Below the pieces are notes generated by a model that worked only from the letters and a program-made list of their open reading frames with translations, had not been told where the DNA came from and did not search any database. From positions 1 through 59,965 of the forward strand of contig JAFYQR010000071.1 of assembly GCA_017559825.1 (NCBI GenBank): a stretch of 59,965 nucleotides of DNA, in the 5' to 3' direction. The translations under genes were made by a program, and so were the position numbers. Positions 16,866 to 27,300 of this stretch are shown piece after piece; within the stretch, counting starts at the first letter, position 1; each line of letters starts with the position of its first letter. The DNA is from Thermoguttaceae bacterium (GTDB lineage: Bacteria; Planctomycetota; Planctomycetia; Pirellulales; Thermoguttaceae).

Positions 16866-17375
16866 ATGATGAAATGCAACGTTTTCGCGGGACTTTTGGT
16901 CGCCGCCGCGCTTTCCTTCGTTTCGCCCGCCGCCAACGCTCAAGAAGCGGCCGCTCCGGTCCCGGCTCAACCGGCGGCTCAAGCGACCGATATTTGCGAC
17001 GAATGCGAAGGCGTCGTTCTCGGTTCCGCTTTCGGCGGTCGCGTCGCGGGCGTCGGCGCCGGTTTGACCGGTCGCGTCGGCGGATTCCGCGCCGGTTGGG
17101 CCGAACGTTCGAACCGTTTCCGCACGAACCTTGAAAATCGTCTTTACGTTCGCGACGTCGTCGCGCCGTCTCCGTACGCGAATCCGTCCGGCGACCTCCA
17201 AGATTGGGATCGCTTCAAGCACTATCCGTACGGCTACTACCAACACAACTTCCGCGACGCGTCGGGCCAACCGGCTTCGATGGGCCTCCAAATGTTCAAC
17301 CCGGCGTGGCAAAACTACTATCCGGCGCCGCGTCGCTTCCACGAAGGCAAGCACTTCATTCTCGACGTTTTCTGA
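16866..17375 (+). CDS. Small secreted protein, unknown function
   Basis: 169 residues with a clear signal peptide ('VFAGLLVAAALSFVSPAANA', cleavage after 'NAQ'-like Ala). Next come an Ala/Pro-rich stretch, a Gly-rich segment ('GRVAGVGAGLTGRVGGFRA'), and a Tyr/Phe/His-rich C-terminal part ('DRFKHYPYGYYQHNF', 'NPAWQNYYPAPRRFHEG'). I recognise no catalytic motif. The composition suits an abundant envelope or matrix protein. AAGGAG is well placed before the ATG at 16866; the following codon is also ATG. The gene has its own promoter and terminator, so it is monocistronic. Confidence 0.8.
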   Translation: MMKCNVFAGLLVAAALSFVSPAANAQEAAAPVPAQPAAQATDICDECEGVVLGSAFGGRVAGVGAGLTGRVGGFRAGWAERSNRFRTNLENRLYVRDVVAPSPYANPSGDLQDWDRFKHYPYGYYQHNFRDASGQPASMGLQMFNPAWQNYYPAPRRFHEGKHFILDVF

Positions 17376-17400
17376 TCGAGCGCCCGCCGATAAGCGATTT

Positions 17401-17430
17401 CGAGCCGTTCCTTCGGGAGCGGCTTTTTTT
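17401..17430 (+). terminator. Terminator of the secreted-protein gene
   Basis: AGCCGTTCC, a stable TTCG tetraloop, GGAGCGGCT, then seven T. Confidence 0.85.
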
Positions 17431-17554
17431 ACGCCGTCGCGACGAGCAAAAGCGTTTTTAGCTATTTTAACGACGTCGTTCTCACGTTTTTTCTTAAAAG
17501 CGCTCGTTTCCGCTCCACGCTAACGCAAAATCGCAAGAAATTGTGGAGTCCCCC

Positions 17555-17582
17555 TTGCGTCGTCTCGTTTCTGCGATATATT
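17555..17582 (+). promoter_or_regulatory. Strong tRNA-like promoter
   Basis: CCCCC-TTGCGT (17555-17560), 16-bp spacer, TATATT (17577-17582). It has the same C-run plus TTGCG -35 box as the tRNA-Gln and tRNA-Ile promoters, which suggests a stable-RNA transcript downstream. Confidence 0.65.
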
Positions 17583-17588
17583 ATCCGT

Positions 17589-17862
17589 CATGTAGAGGAA
17601 ATTTTCCTAAAAATCCAAAAACTTCGCCTCGTTTTCCTCGCTTTACGACGGCGGCGTTTTTGGGATTAGTCGCCGAGAACGTTTTTCGGCGTTCGAACGT
17701 TCGCAAGCCCCCCAAGCCCCGAGAAGGAGAAGAATTATGTTCAAACGCGCTCGTCGTTGTTGGTGGAGAGATTGCTTGTTGTTCACCGCCGCTTGAACGT
17801 TCGTCGCTTTTCTCGACGATTCGTCTCGATTTTGCGTTCGTTTTTCGAACGCTTTTTTTTTT
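17589..17862 (+). ncRNA. Candidate structured non-coding RNA, about 270 nt (6S-like?)
   Basis: The stretch is bounded by a tRNA-type promoter (17555-17582) and an intrinsic terminator: GCGTTCG/CGAACGC at 17834-17852, then ten T. The 3' two-thirds can fold as a long interrupted rod. GTTCAA pairs with TTGAAC, GGTG with CACC near the tip, and CGAGAA with TTCTCG below. CGCAA pairs with TTGCG at the base, leaving a C-rich internal strand 'GCCCCCCAAGCCC'. A rod with a large central bubble and 'GTTCGCAAGC' followed by C-rich sequence is reminiscent of 6S RNA, but I cannot prove homology. SRP, tmRNA and RNase P hallmarks are absent. Alternatively the transcript encodes a 19-residue peptide (ATG at 17738, strong AAGGAGAAG upstream). 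Confidence 0.45.
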
Positions 17863-17981
17863 GCGCGCTCGCAACCGAAAACGTTCGCCAGGCGCGTTTT
17901 TTTATTCGCGCTCGCTTCCTTCGAGCAAGACGCCAAGAAACGAAAAAAGCGCTCGACGCGAACGTCGAACGCCGTTTTCAG

Positions 17982-18052
17982 CTGGGGTACAGGGATTCGA
18001 ACCCCGACTAACCGGTTCAGAGCCGGCTGCGCTGCCTTTACGCTATACCCCA
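17982..18052 (-). tRNA. tRNA-Gln (CUG)
   Basis: A 71-nt cloverleaf on the minus strand. The acceptor TGGGGTA pairs with TACCCCA, with G as discriminator. The anticodon stem GCCGG/CCGGT carries the loop CTCTGAA (anticodon CTG). The T arm GGGGT-TCGAATC-CCTGT is nearly that of tRNA-Gln(UUG) at 2205. It reads CAG codons. CCA is not encoded. Its promoter is at 18072-18099. Confidence 0.94.
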
Positions 18053-18071
18053 AACAACTCGAGACGGCTTT

Positions 18072-18099
18072 ATTTTACTCTTATTTTTCTTCTCGTCAA
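18072..18099 (-). promoter_or_regulatory. Promoter of tRNA-Gln(CUG)
   Basis: Minus-strand TTGACG (18094-18099), 16-bp spacer, TAAAAT (18072-18077), ending about 20 nt before the tRNA. Confidence 0.75.
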
Positions 18100-18245
18100 T
18101 TCGGCGCGACGCGATTTTTTACCAATTCGCCCGCCGTTTTCACTTTTTCGCCGCTCATGCCAGGCCGCGTCGACGTTAAAGTCAATACGACCGCTCTATT
18201 TTTATAAAAAAAGACAAAATAAACAAAACAAACAAAGTAAAACAG

Positions 18246-18273
18246 TTGCAAAAGACGCGCAAGACGGTATAAT
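18246..18273 (+). promoter_or_regulatory. Promoter for the gene at 18384
   Basis: TTGCAA (18246-18251), 16-bp spacer, TATAAT (18268-18273), giving a leader of about 105 nt. Confidence 0.75.
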
Positions 18274-18383
18274 TAGTTAGTTGGGGAAATTTGCGTAATT
18301 TTCTAAAGCAAGCGAAACTCGACGCCGCGACGGCGACGGTTCATTTTCGTCGTCGCGCCCGCTCGCCTCGAAAGGACGTTAAG

Positions 18384-18983
18384 ATGGCTAAGATTTCCGG
18401 TTTTTTCATGTCGACGCTCTTAATCGTCCTGTGTCTTTGGATCAACGTTTGTCATTATCCGGACGCGACGGTCGCGCTCGAACGCCGCGCCGAAACGCTC
18501 GTCGTTCCTTGCGACGCGGAATCGTCCGAACCGGCGCCCGCGCCCGCCGTCGACTCGATTGAGAGCGAGTCGACCGACGACGCCTCCGGTTCCGCCGCGA
18601 CGCTCGCCGAAACGATCGCGAAACCGGCGCGAGTCGACGTTTCCGCGTCGACTTCGGACGTTCGTTCGGAACCCGAGCCCGCGTCGACGTTCCCCGCGTT
18701 GACCCCGGCCTCCTTCCCCGCCGACGCCGCTGAAATCGACGACGCCGCGCCTGCGGAAACGCAAAATCCGTCGTCCGCGTCGCCCGCCGACGAGTCGAGC
18801 CGCTCCGTCGCGAATTCGGCGACGAAACCGCGCGGCGCCAAATACGTTCGCGTCCCGGAAGTCGAAATCGACGGTTTCATCGGCGGCGTCCGAACGACCG
18901 GCGCGAAATCGCTCGGCGATTCGCGAGTCGTCGGCGCGACGCGAGCCGAACAAACGTTAAACTTTCCGACCGCCGCTCGCTAA
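18384..18983 (+). CDS. Membrane-anchored low-complexity protein
   Basis: 199 residues. I take the ATG at 18384, where AAAGGAC is well placed; an upstream start at 18291 lies too close to the promoter. One N-terminal membrane segment or uncleaved signal ('FFMSTLLIVLCLWINV') is followed by about 120 residues of Ala/Ser/Glu/Pro-rich low complexity. A more conserved-looking basic end follows ('RGAKYVRVPEVEIDGFIGG'). It probably projects into the periplasm from an inner-membrane anchor. I do not recognise the family. Confidence 0.72.
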   Translation: MAKISGFFMSTLLIVLCLWINVCHYPDATVALERRAETLVVPCDAESSEPAPAPAVDSIESESTDDASGSAATLAETIAKPARVDVSASTSDVRSEPEPASTFPALTPASFPADAAEIDDAAPAETQNPSSASPADESSRSVANSATKPRGAKYVRVPEVEIDGFIGGVRTTGAKSLGDSRVVGATRAEQTLNFPTAAR

Positions 18984-19141
18984 GTCGTCTTTTCGACGCT
19001 CGAACGCGCTCGATTTTTCCTTCCTTTTCGCCGTCGACGGTAAAATTCGCGTCTTTTCGTCGCGTCGTCGGTGACGTCGTATCCTCCAAGAAACGCGTTC
19101 GAGCGTTCGTCTCTCGCTCTCTTGTTAAGGAAGGAAAAACG

Positions 19142-19441
19142 ATGATTTACCGTTTAGTCGACCGCGACGCCGACGGCGAGCCGCGCGTTCGCGATTTCGC
19201 CGACGTCGCCGAACTTTCCTCTCGCTTCGAAAAAATTGGCGTCGACGACTGCAGCGCCGACTTGCGCATGCGCGGTTATCCGATTTTTCGCGGCCTAATC
19301 GGCCCGATGCCAGAATGCGACGGAACGGTCGCGCGGTATGAAACGCCTGAAATTTTCGAAAAGCTAACGAAAGAATGGAGCGCGACGCGAAGAAGAAAAG
19401 CGCGACGAAACCGCGCTCCAAACGCGGACGCAACCCCTTAA
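19142..19441 (+). CDS. Small hypothetical protein, 99 aa, 3' end tandemly duplicated
   Basis: A 99-residue soluble protein beginning 'MIYRLVDRDADGEPRVRDF' and ending in a basic tail ('ATRRRKARRNRAPNADATP'). GGAAGG precedes the ATG at 19142. The central part ('MRGYPIFRGLIGPMPECDG') does not match a family I know. The last 176 bp are directly repeated downstream (19447-19620). The copy is in a different frame, lacks the N-terminal half and has no good ribosome site, so I treat it as a remnant rather than a gene. Confidence 0.6.
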   Translation: MIYRLVDRDADGEPRVRDFADVAELSSRFEKIGVDDCSADLRMRGYPIFRGLIGPMPECDGTVARYETPEIFEKLTKEWSATRRRKARRNRAPNADATP

Positions 19442-19620
19442 AAACGCGCGGTTATCCGATTTTTCGCGGCCTAATCGTCCCGACGTCCGAACGCGACGGA
19501 ACGGTCGCGCGGTATGAAACGCCTGAAATTTTCGAAAAGCTAACGAAAGAACGGAGCGCGACGCGAAGAAGAAAAGCGCGACGAAACCGCGCTCCAATCG
19601 CAGACGCAACCCCTTAAAAA
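19271..19620 (+). repeat. Tandem direct repeat, two 176-bp units
   Basis: Units 19271-19446 and 19447-19620 both begin cgcggttatccgatttttcg and end caacccctta. They differ at about ten positions, mostly in the first third. Because 176 is not a multiple of three, the second unit cannot extend the first reading frame. It also places the queG start only about 25 bp after the second unit. Confidence 0.9.
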
Positions 19621-19644
19621 CTCGCTTTTTGCGCGTTCGTCGTT

Positions 19645-20775
19645 ATGTTCCGCACCGCCTCCTTACCGTTCGCCGCTCTCCCGCCGATTTGCCGCGCTTG
19701 GTTCGACGCGGCGTCCGACGCGGAGCTCGACGCGATCGGTTTCGCGCCGGTCGGCCCGGCGGCGACCTTCGAGTTATTCGCCGAGCGCGTTCGAGCCGGC
19801 GTTTGCGTCGGTCTTCCTTATCTCGAAGAAAACGTCGACGCGCGCCGGAATCCGCGCTCCGTTTTGCCGTCGGCGCGAACGCTCGTCGTCGTCGCGCTTT
19901 CGGAACGCCGGCTTCGCGCCGAATCGAAAGACGCGACGCAAGCGCTCGCCGTCGAAATCACGCGACTCGCCGAATCGTCCGAAACCGTCTCGCCGGCGCG
20001 TTCTTCCGGCGCCGTCGTTCCCTACGCGGCTTGCCTCGACTACCATAACGTTCTAAAGCGCAAGTTAAAACGACTTCGCGCTTTTTTCCTCGACCGTTTT
20101 CCCAGCGCCGAGGCGCGAGCCGTCGTCGACGCCGCGCCGCTTCTCGAAAAAGACTGGGCCGTCCGCGCCGGAATCGGCTTTTGCGGACTCCATTCGCTCG
20201 TCGTTTCGCCGCGTTTGGGCTCGCGCCTCTTTTTGGGCGAGCTTCTCGTTTCGACGTCGTTTGCCGAAACGACCGGGTTCGAGTCGCCGGAAGAACTTTG
20301 CGCCGCGCTCGCTCTTCCGGACGCGACGCTCGACGCCGAGCGTTGTCTCCGCTGCCGCCGTTGCGTCGACGCTTGCCCGACCGGCGCGATTCCGGGCGAC
20401 CGAACGTTGATCGCGAACCGCTGTCTCAATTTTTGGACTATTGAAAATCGCGCCGCGCTTCCCGACGAAATCGCGCGAAAACTCGACGGGCGGCTCTTCG
20501 GATGCGACCTTTGCCAGCGCGTTTGTCCTTGGAACGCGCCGGAAAACGACGCTCGTCCGCTCGACGTTCCGTTAGCCGCCGTCGACGCGCTCGACGACGC
20601 CGAGTTTCGCCGTCTCTTCAAAAAAACGCCGATCTTTCGCGCTCGAATCGACGGCTTAAAACGAACCGCCGCCGCGCTCGTCGCTTCCGCAACGCGTCAA
20701 TATAGCGAAAATAAAGAAACCGAAGAAACGTTCGAAACGCCGCCAACGTTAAAACAGAAAAAACGCAACGTTTAG
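19645..20775 (+). CDS. queG: Epoxyqueuosine reductase (QueG)
   Basis: A 376-residue cobalamin- and iron-sulfur-dependent enzyme that reduces epoxyqueuosine to queuosine in tRNA, the last step of Q synthesis. Two 4Fe-4S motifs are plain: 'CLRCRRCVDACPTGAI' and 'GCDLCQRVCPWN' with an intervening Cys in 'ANRCLNFWTIENR'. The N-terminal part has the family blocks 'GVCVGLPYLEENVDAR' and 'DAAPLLEKDWAVRAGIGFCG'. The length is normal, though the end carries a Glu/Thr/Lys-rich tail rather than the HEAT-like extension of some QueG. No clear Shine-Dalgarno precedes the ATG at 19645. Together with queD it shows the organism makes queuosine. Confidence 0.95.
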   Translation: MFRTASLPFAALPPICRAWFDAASDAELDAIGFAPVGPAATFELFAERVRAGVCVGLPYLEENVDARRNPRSVLPSARTLVVVALSERRLRAESKDATQALAVEITRLAESSETVSPARSSGAVVPYAACLDYHNVLKRKLKRLRAFFLDRFPSAEARAVVDAAPLLEKDWAVRAGIGFCGLHSLVVSPRLGSRLFLGELLVSTSFAETTGFESPEELCAALALPDATLDAERCLRCRRCVDACPTGAIPGDRTLIANRCLNFWTIENRAALPDEIARKLDGRLFGCDLCQRVCPWNAPENDARPLDVPLAAVDALDDAEFRRLFKKTPIFRARIDGLKRTAAALVASATRQYSENKETEETFETPPTLKQKKRNV

Positions 20776-21202
20776 GCAAAATAGCCGCGTCGGATAAAAA
20801 AAATGTCCGACGACCGAAATAAATTTCAAATCGCCGGACTATTCCCCCCCTGGGAACGTTCGAAGTTCGGAGGCCCGTAAAACGGTCTCCGAAAAGCGGC
20901 TTTCGGCGAGCGGTCGTATCTCCTCTCGACGAAAAACGCGGTATGATGCAAAGGCGAGCCGTCCGATTTGCGGACGACGACGGCGAAAAAATCGCCTGTT
21001 TAAGTTCGTCAAGTCTCTTTTTCGAGAACCGTCGAACTTTTTTCCTCTTATGTTATGTTAATCGTCTAAAAATCGTTTCAACCTTAACTCTTTATCCGTT
21101 TTTCCAGCGAAATTTTAACGTTTTTTCTATTTTTCCCCTTGACGCGCAGACTTCATATTGTTTATTCTTCCTAATCCGCCCATCTTCGCATTCACACAAG
21201 CC
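20776..21202. other. Gene-free stretch downstream of queG
   Basis: About 430 bp that becomes AT-rich after 21000. A GTCGGA/TCCGAC inverted repeat with an A-rich loop lies at 20784-20806. No gene with a ribosome site or typical codon use is seen. Confidence 0.5.
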
Positions 21203-21239
21203 AAAAAAAATCCCGAGGAAGCCGAAACTACCTCGGGAT
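21203..21239 (-). terminator. Terminator of the giant gene
   Basis: On the minus strand ATCCCGAGG and CCTCGGGAT form a 9-bp stem with a 12-nt loop, followed by eight T. It is 145 nt downstream of the stop codon at 21383. Confidence 0.85.
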
Positions 21240-21382
21240 CACAACCCGAACGACGTTTAAAAAATCGCCGCGCTTTTCCAAACGCTTTGATTTTTTAAAA
21301 AACGTTCGGATCGTTCTATTTCACCGCCGAGCGAGACGCGCCGTCGTTTCCTCCGACGCGCCGCCTCGACTTGTTTTCACGT

Positions 21383-24300
21383 TCAGAATTGCTCGAACGA
21401 CGCGAACAGATCGTCGTCGAACACGTTTTCTTCGAGAACCGCCAAATCGACCGCAAGTTCCGCGTCTTCTTCGTCGACGAACGCGGCGAACGCGTCGTCG
21501 AGAACCGCCGCGCTGGCGACCGGTTTCGTCGAACCGCCCCACGCGCTTTCCGGCTTGATTTCGAGGTTGCCGACCGAAACGGCGACGAACGGTTTGAGCG
21601 GGTTCGCTTCCGTTCCGACGCGGTTGCCGTATTCGCCGTCGACGATCGTAATATCTTTAACGAAACCGATAACGTTGTTCTTGCTGTTCGAGTAGTTATG
21701 CGCGCAGTCGCCCCAAACGTCGGAGTTCTTCGTCGTTCCGTCGTTTTCCGCGACGTAGCAGTTCAGCAAGACGGTCGAACCGTATTGGTTGACGACGCCG
21801 CCGTAGTAGGTCGCGGTGTTGCCGCCGATACGGCAGTTTTCGAGCGTCAGCTCGCTGTCGTAGGCGTAAATCGCGCCGCCGTATTGGCCGGCCGAGCAAC
21901 CGTAAATGTCGACGCCGTTCAAGCGAACGTTGCCGCGCGAAATTTCGATCGCGCCGCCGTTCTTCGTCGTGTAACCGTCGGTCAGCGTCAGGTTGGCGAT
22001 CGTGAAGTCGTTGACGTTGCCGTACACCGCGTCGTCGGAATTGAGCGCGATCGAGAAGATCGAGTTCTTACCGCCGCCGCTGAGCGTAACGTTGACGTCG
22101 CCGCCGTTAAAGTTGACTTCGCGAGTCAATTCGAGCGCGCCGTCAAGGACGATCGTCTTGCCGTCGAGCGAGGCGTCGAACGTAACCGTCTTGCCGAGCG
22201 TCGAGTTTTGAACGGCGTAAGCCAAGGCTTCGCGAATCGAGGTCAAACCGTCGGTCGGGTCAACGACGTCGAGTTCGGTCGTAACCGTCGTCGACGGCGT
22301 GTCGATCATATTTTGGCTTTCGTAAGCGCCCATATCGACGACGCCGTTCGCAACGCGGAGGTTGCCGTTGAGGTCGACTTCGGCTTTCGCGTGCGTCGCT
22401 TCCAACGTGCGGAGGTACTCCGCGGAACCGCCGTTGACCGCCAACGAGTAGCGCGCCAAGCGGTAGTCGCCGTTCGCCGCGTCGACGAACAGATCGTCGG
22501 TCGAACCGCCCAAAATGCAGTTCGAGGTGGAAATACGACCGGTGAGGCCGCCCGTGCGTTGGACGTAGGAGTTGTAAACGCTCGCCGTGCGGTAACCCGG
22601 GTCGTTCGACTTATCTTGAACCTGGAGTTCGCCGACAATAATCGAGTTGTACACGTACGCCTTGCCGCCGACGCGAACGTTGCCGATCAACGTCGAGGAG
22701 TAAATGTGCGCGATACCGCCGTCGGCGCTGTCGTCGTCGCCGACGGTAACCGCGTTGTTGAACCCTTCGACAAGGCAGCTGCGCATCGAGACCATCGCGA
22801 AGGAGTTCGCCGAAACGGCCGTGCCGCCGTCGCCGGTCAAATTAACGTTGCGCAGGTCGAGGTGAACCGGCCAGTAGTAGCCGTCCGTCGTGTTCGCGCG
22901 CCCTTGGAGTTCAAACGCCGTGCCGCCGCCGCGCCACCAGTTGCCGCCTTCGTCTTGTTGACCGAGTTGCGAGGCGTCGATCGTGATACCGCCGAGGCCG
23001 GCGATCGAAGACGCGTCGATCACGTAGTCGTAAACGTAGTTGTGGCCGCCGCCGTTGCGGTCGCGTCCGCCGGTAAGCTGGAGCGAGCCGAGTTCGCCGT
23101 TCAGAACGATCACGCCGCCGGCCAAGCTCGAGTCGAACGTAACCGCCGAGTAGACGGTCGCGCTGTACGCGGTGTTCATCGCGTTGGTCGCCGCGTAAGA
23201 GCTGCCGTCGAGGCTGCCCGCGCCGGACGCGGCCACCGCGTCTTCCGCGTAGTTCAACGCTTCGCGGAGCGAAATCAAACCGTCGTAAGCGTTGACGACG
23301 TCTTCAAGGGTCGTAACGACCGTCGAACGCGCTTCTTGGCTAACTTGGTAAGCGCCCATGCTGACGGGGTTTTCGACCCAGTGACCCGGATAACGTCCGT
23401 CCATCACGCCGTCGCCGTCTTCGTCGTACTCTTCGCCCTCGACCCAAGACATGCCGCCGTATTCTTGACCGTTAAGGTCGTTGGAACGCCAGCCGTAAAC
23501 GTAGTCGCCCGAACCGGCGCCGACCGCGGGGCTCCCCGCCAACGAGAGACGGAAGTTGCCGTCGTTCGCGGCGAGGAAGACCGGGTCGATATCATTGTCG
23601 ACGCCGTAGCCGATTTGGCTGTTCGTCGCTTTGCCGCGCAGTTTCGAAGCGTTCGCCGCCGTGCCGGCGTTGCCGACGAGGGAGTAAGCGAGTTCGAAAT
23701 CGGAGCCGGCGAAGTAAACGTCGGTCGGGGAAACGCCGGACGTCGCCGAGCGGTTCGCCGCGATAACGGAGTTGTAAATCTTGACTTCCGAACCGGCCGC
23801 GCCGTAGACGCCCGCGCCGTCGACCGCGACGTTCTTGGCCGCGGTAACGTTATACAGGGTCGCTTTCGCGCCTTCGGCGACGTAAAGCGCGCCGCCGTAA
23901 ACGGTCGCTTCGCAGTTGTTCATCAAGACGTTGACGAGGGTCAGGTCGCCGCCGCTCAACTTAATCGCGCCGCCGTCGAGAGCCGAACCGTTCTTGATTT
24001 CGAAGTTCTCGATAACGACCTCGCCGTCGGCGTCGATCAGGAACGCGGAGTTCGCGTTGTCGCAGTCGATCGTCGCGTTCGCGCCGAGAATCGTAACCGG
24101 CGAGTTGACTTGGAAGGCGGTTTCGCCGACCTTGACGGTGTAGTCGTCGCGGAAACGAATCGTAACGGAGTCGTAACCGAGCGCTTGGACGCGGTCGCTC
24201 AGGGCGAGCGCTTCGCGGAGCGAGGTCTTGCCGTCGGTCGAGTCGACGACGTCGGAACCGGTCGTAACGTTCAACGTAACGGCGGAACCGTCGACGTTCC

Positions 24301-27300
24301 CGAACGGCGCGTCTTTCGCGCGTTGGTTTTCGAACGCGCCCATATCGGTCGTCGTGTAGTAAACGCGACGGTCGCCGTTGAGATCGAACGAGTCGAACGT
24401 GCCGTTGAAGGAACCGCCGTTGAAGTAGGCGTTGTTCCCGGCGTTCGTCGCGAGAGCGTCGTCGTTCAGGTTGTAGTTTTGGTTGTCGGCGTCGACGAAG
24501 AGCGCGTTCGTTTCGCTCGTCAGGTCGAGTTTGCTCGAACCGATGAAGGCGCCGTTGCCGGAAACCATATCGGCCAACGTTTCGGAACGCGAAACGAAGG
24601 AGTTGAAGACCTTAACGTTCGAGGCGCTCGCGCCTTGGTAGACGTCTTGCGCGACGTTCGTCGAGGTCGCTTCGTTCAGCGCGACGATCGTGTTGTACAG
24701 TTGGAGCGAACCGAGTTCGGCGTAAAGCGCCGCGCCGTCGGTCGCGCCGTTGGCCGTGTTGGCGACGACGGTGCAGTTGACCAACTTCGCGTAAGCGGTC
24801 GAGTTCGCTTCGTTGACGTAAACCGCGGAGCCTTTTTCAGCGGCGGAGTCGGTAATCAACGAATTGTAAATCGAAACGGAACCCGTGCGGACGTAAATCG
24901 CGCCGCCCTCTTCGATCGAGAGATCGTCGAGGCCCGCTTGGAGGCGTTCCGAACGCCGGTTCGTAATCGTGAGGCCGTTCAGGACGACGTTCCCCGCGTC
25001 GACGTTGATAATGCGTTGGTCGGCGACGTCGTTCGAAGTCGTGAGGACGATTCCGAGCGAACCGTTCGCCAAGCCGTCGATCGTCAAGTCGGAGCCGATC
25101 TTGAGTTCGGAGTTCAGATAGAACGTCGAACCGTTGATCGAGGCCGCGAAGGTAATCGTGTTGGCAAGACCGAAGTTGTTCGCGTAAGCGACCGCTTCGC
25201 GGAGCGAAATATCGCCGTCGTACGGGTCGACGACGTCTTCCGCAGTCGTAACGATCAGGCTCGGGATTTCGGTCGGGCCGAGCGGGGATTCGTAGGCGCC
25301 CATATCGACCGAACCGCCGACGAAGCGCGGATCGCCCGCGGCGTCGAGCGCCGGAACCTTGCCGTTCGGGTAAACGGTCAGCGAGTTGTCGCCGGCGTTC
25401 AGCGCGATCGAAGCGAAACCGTTCGCGTCTTGACCAAGCGTGAAGTCGTTCTTCGCCCAATCGGTAAAGGACGGGTCGGCCGGGGAATTCGGCGAGCCGA
25501 CGATATTGCCCGCGACGCCGTCGTAAGCGTTCGCGACCCAAGAGGCCGCCGCGCCGACCAGCGACGCGCGAATCGTAAATTCGCCGCTAAGGAAGACGTC
25601 GGCGCCGTCCGTTTCGCCGTTAGCCGTGTTGAGCGCGACGATCGTGTTGCGCAGCGCGACGGAGCCGCCTCGGCTGTACAAACCGCCGTAGGACGCCGAC
25701 GCTTCGTTCTTCGTAATCGTCGAGTTGACGATCGAAACCGAACCGGCGTCGACGCGAACGCCCGCGCCCGTTTGCGCCTCGTTGCCGTAAACAACGCAGT
25801 TCAAGAGTTCGACGTCGCCGCCGACGCAGTAGACGCCCGCGCCGCAATCGGCGAAACCGCCGGTGATCGTCAATCCGGCCAAAACGACTTGCGAAGCCAA
25901 CGAATCCGGCGTCGCGTCGACCTTAACGACGACGAATTGGCCGCCCGCGTCGAGCGTCAAACCGCCCTTCAAGCCGACCGCGTCGATCGTAACGCACTTC
26001 GTAATATCGAGCGTTTCGGCAAGCGCGATCGTTTGACCGGCGAGGGACGCGTCGAAAGTGATTTCCGTGCCGACCTTTTGGACATAACCGTCGACGCTGT
26101 ATGCGCTTCCGGCGTAGGCGATCGCTTCGCGGAGCGAAATCAAACCGTCGAACGGATCGACGACGTCTTGCGCGGTCGTAACGACGACCGACGGGACTTC
26201 CGTCGCCGTTTGGTATTCGTAGGCGCCCATGTCGACCGTGCCGCCGACGAGGCGTTCTTCGCCGTTGAGGTCGGTCGAAATAACGCGAACGTTCGACCCG
26301 GAAAGGAGAATCGACGCGTAGTAGCCGGCTTGACCGATCAGACGATTCGAACCCTTGTTGACCGCCGGGGAGGTCGCGCTCAAAGCGTAGTTGTTCGACG
26401 CTTCGTCGACGAAACCGGCGTCGACGAACGCTTCCGGCGAACCGACGAGAACGCCGTTGACGCCGTTATACGCTTGGAGAGCTTCGGTCGCGGCGCCGAC
26501 GATGCTGGCGGTCGCGGCGAAGGTTCCGGTAACGTGCAGGTCGTAGTTTTCAATCGCGGCGGACGTTTCCGAAGCGTTGGCGGCGATAATCGAGTTTTGC
26601 AGCTCGAAGAGGCCGTTCGCGTTCCCGAAGTAAACGCCCGGGAAGTTTTGCGCTTCATTGCCGGCGATCGTCGTGTTCAGCAACTTAACGTCGCCGCCGA
26701 TCGCGTAAATCGCGCCGCCGGTCTTCGCCGCTTCGTTGCCGTAGAAGACGCAGTTGATCGCGGTCAGCTTGCCGGATTCCATGTAAATCGCGCCGCCTTC
26801 GGCCGCTTCGCCGCCGGTGAGGACGACGTTTTCAAGCGTAACTTCGGCGCCGTTTTCAATGTTGAAGATTCGGTCGCCGTCGCCTTCGATCGTCAAACCG
26901 CCCGGAACGTTCGACGCGTCGAGAATAATCGATTTGCCGAGCGTCAGCGCGCCGTTTTCGAGGCGGAGCGTCGCGTCGGTCGCGTCGCCGAGGTCGAAGG
27001 TAATCTTCGCGCCGTCTTCGGCGTAAGCGAGGGCTTCGCGGAGCGAAATGAGGCCGTCCGCTTGGTCGACGACGTCGGCGAGGGTCGTAACGACCGTCGA
27101 CGGAACGTCGAGGTATTGCGATTCGTAGGCGCCCATATCGACGACCGTTCCGACGACGCGCTCGTCGCCGTTAAGGTCGAACTTAAGGCGAACGCCGTTC
27201 GGGCCGAACGCGTAAACGTTCGAACCGGAGTTGATCGCCGGGGAGTCGGCGCTCAGGCGCAGGAAGTCTTCCGAAGTCGGGTCGGTCGAGACGAAGCGCG

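Noticed and set aside
17589..17862. SRP RNA, tmRNA or RNase P RNA at the candidate ncRNA
   Set aside because: The conserved GGAAG/AGCAG tetraloop region of SRP RNA, a tmRNA tag ORF with tRNA-like ends, and the GAGGAAAGTCC block of RNase P were not found.
19375..19617. 80-codon ORF across the second 176-bp repeat
   Set aside because: Its start lies in an alternative frame of the first repeat unit, without a ribosome site; best explained as a duplicated gene fragment.
20943..21260. 105-codon ORF upstream of the giant gene terminator
   Set aside because: No ribosome site, AT-rich Phe/Leu-rich composition, and it runs into the terminator hairpin.
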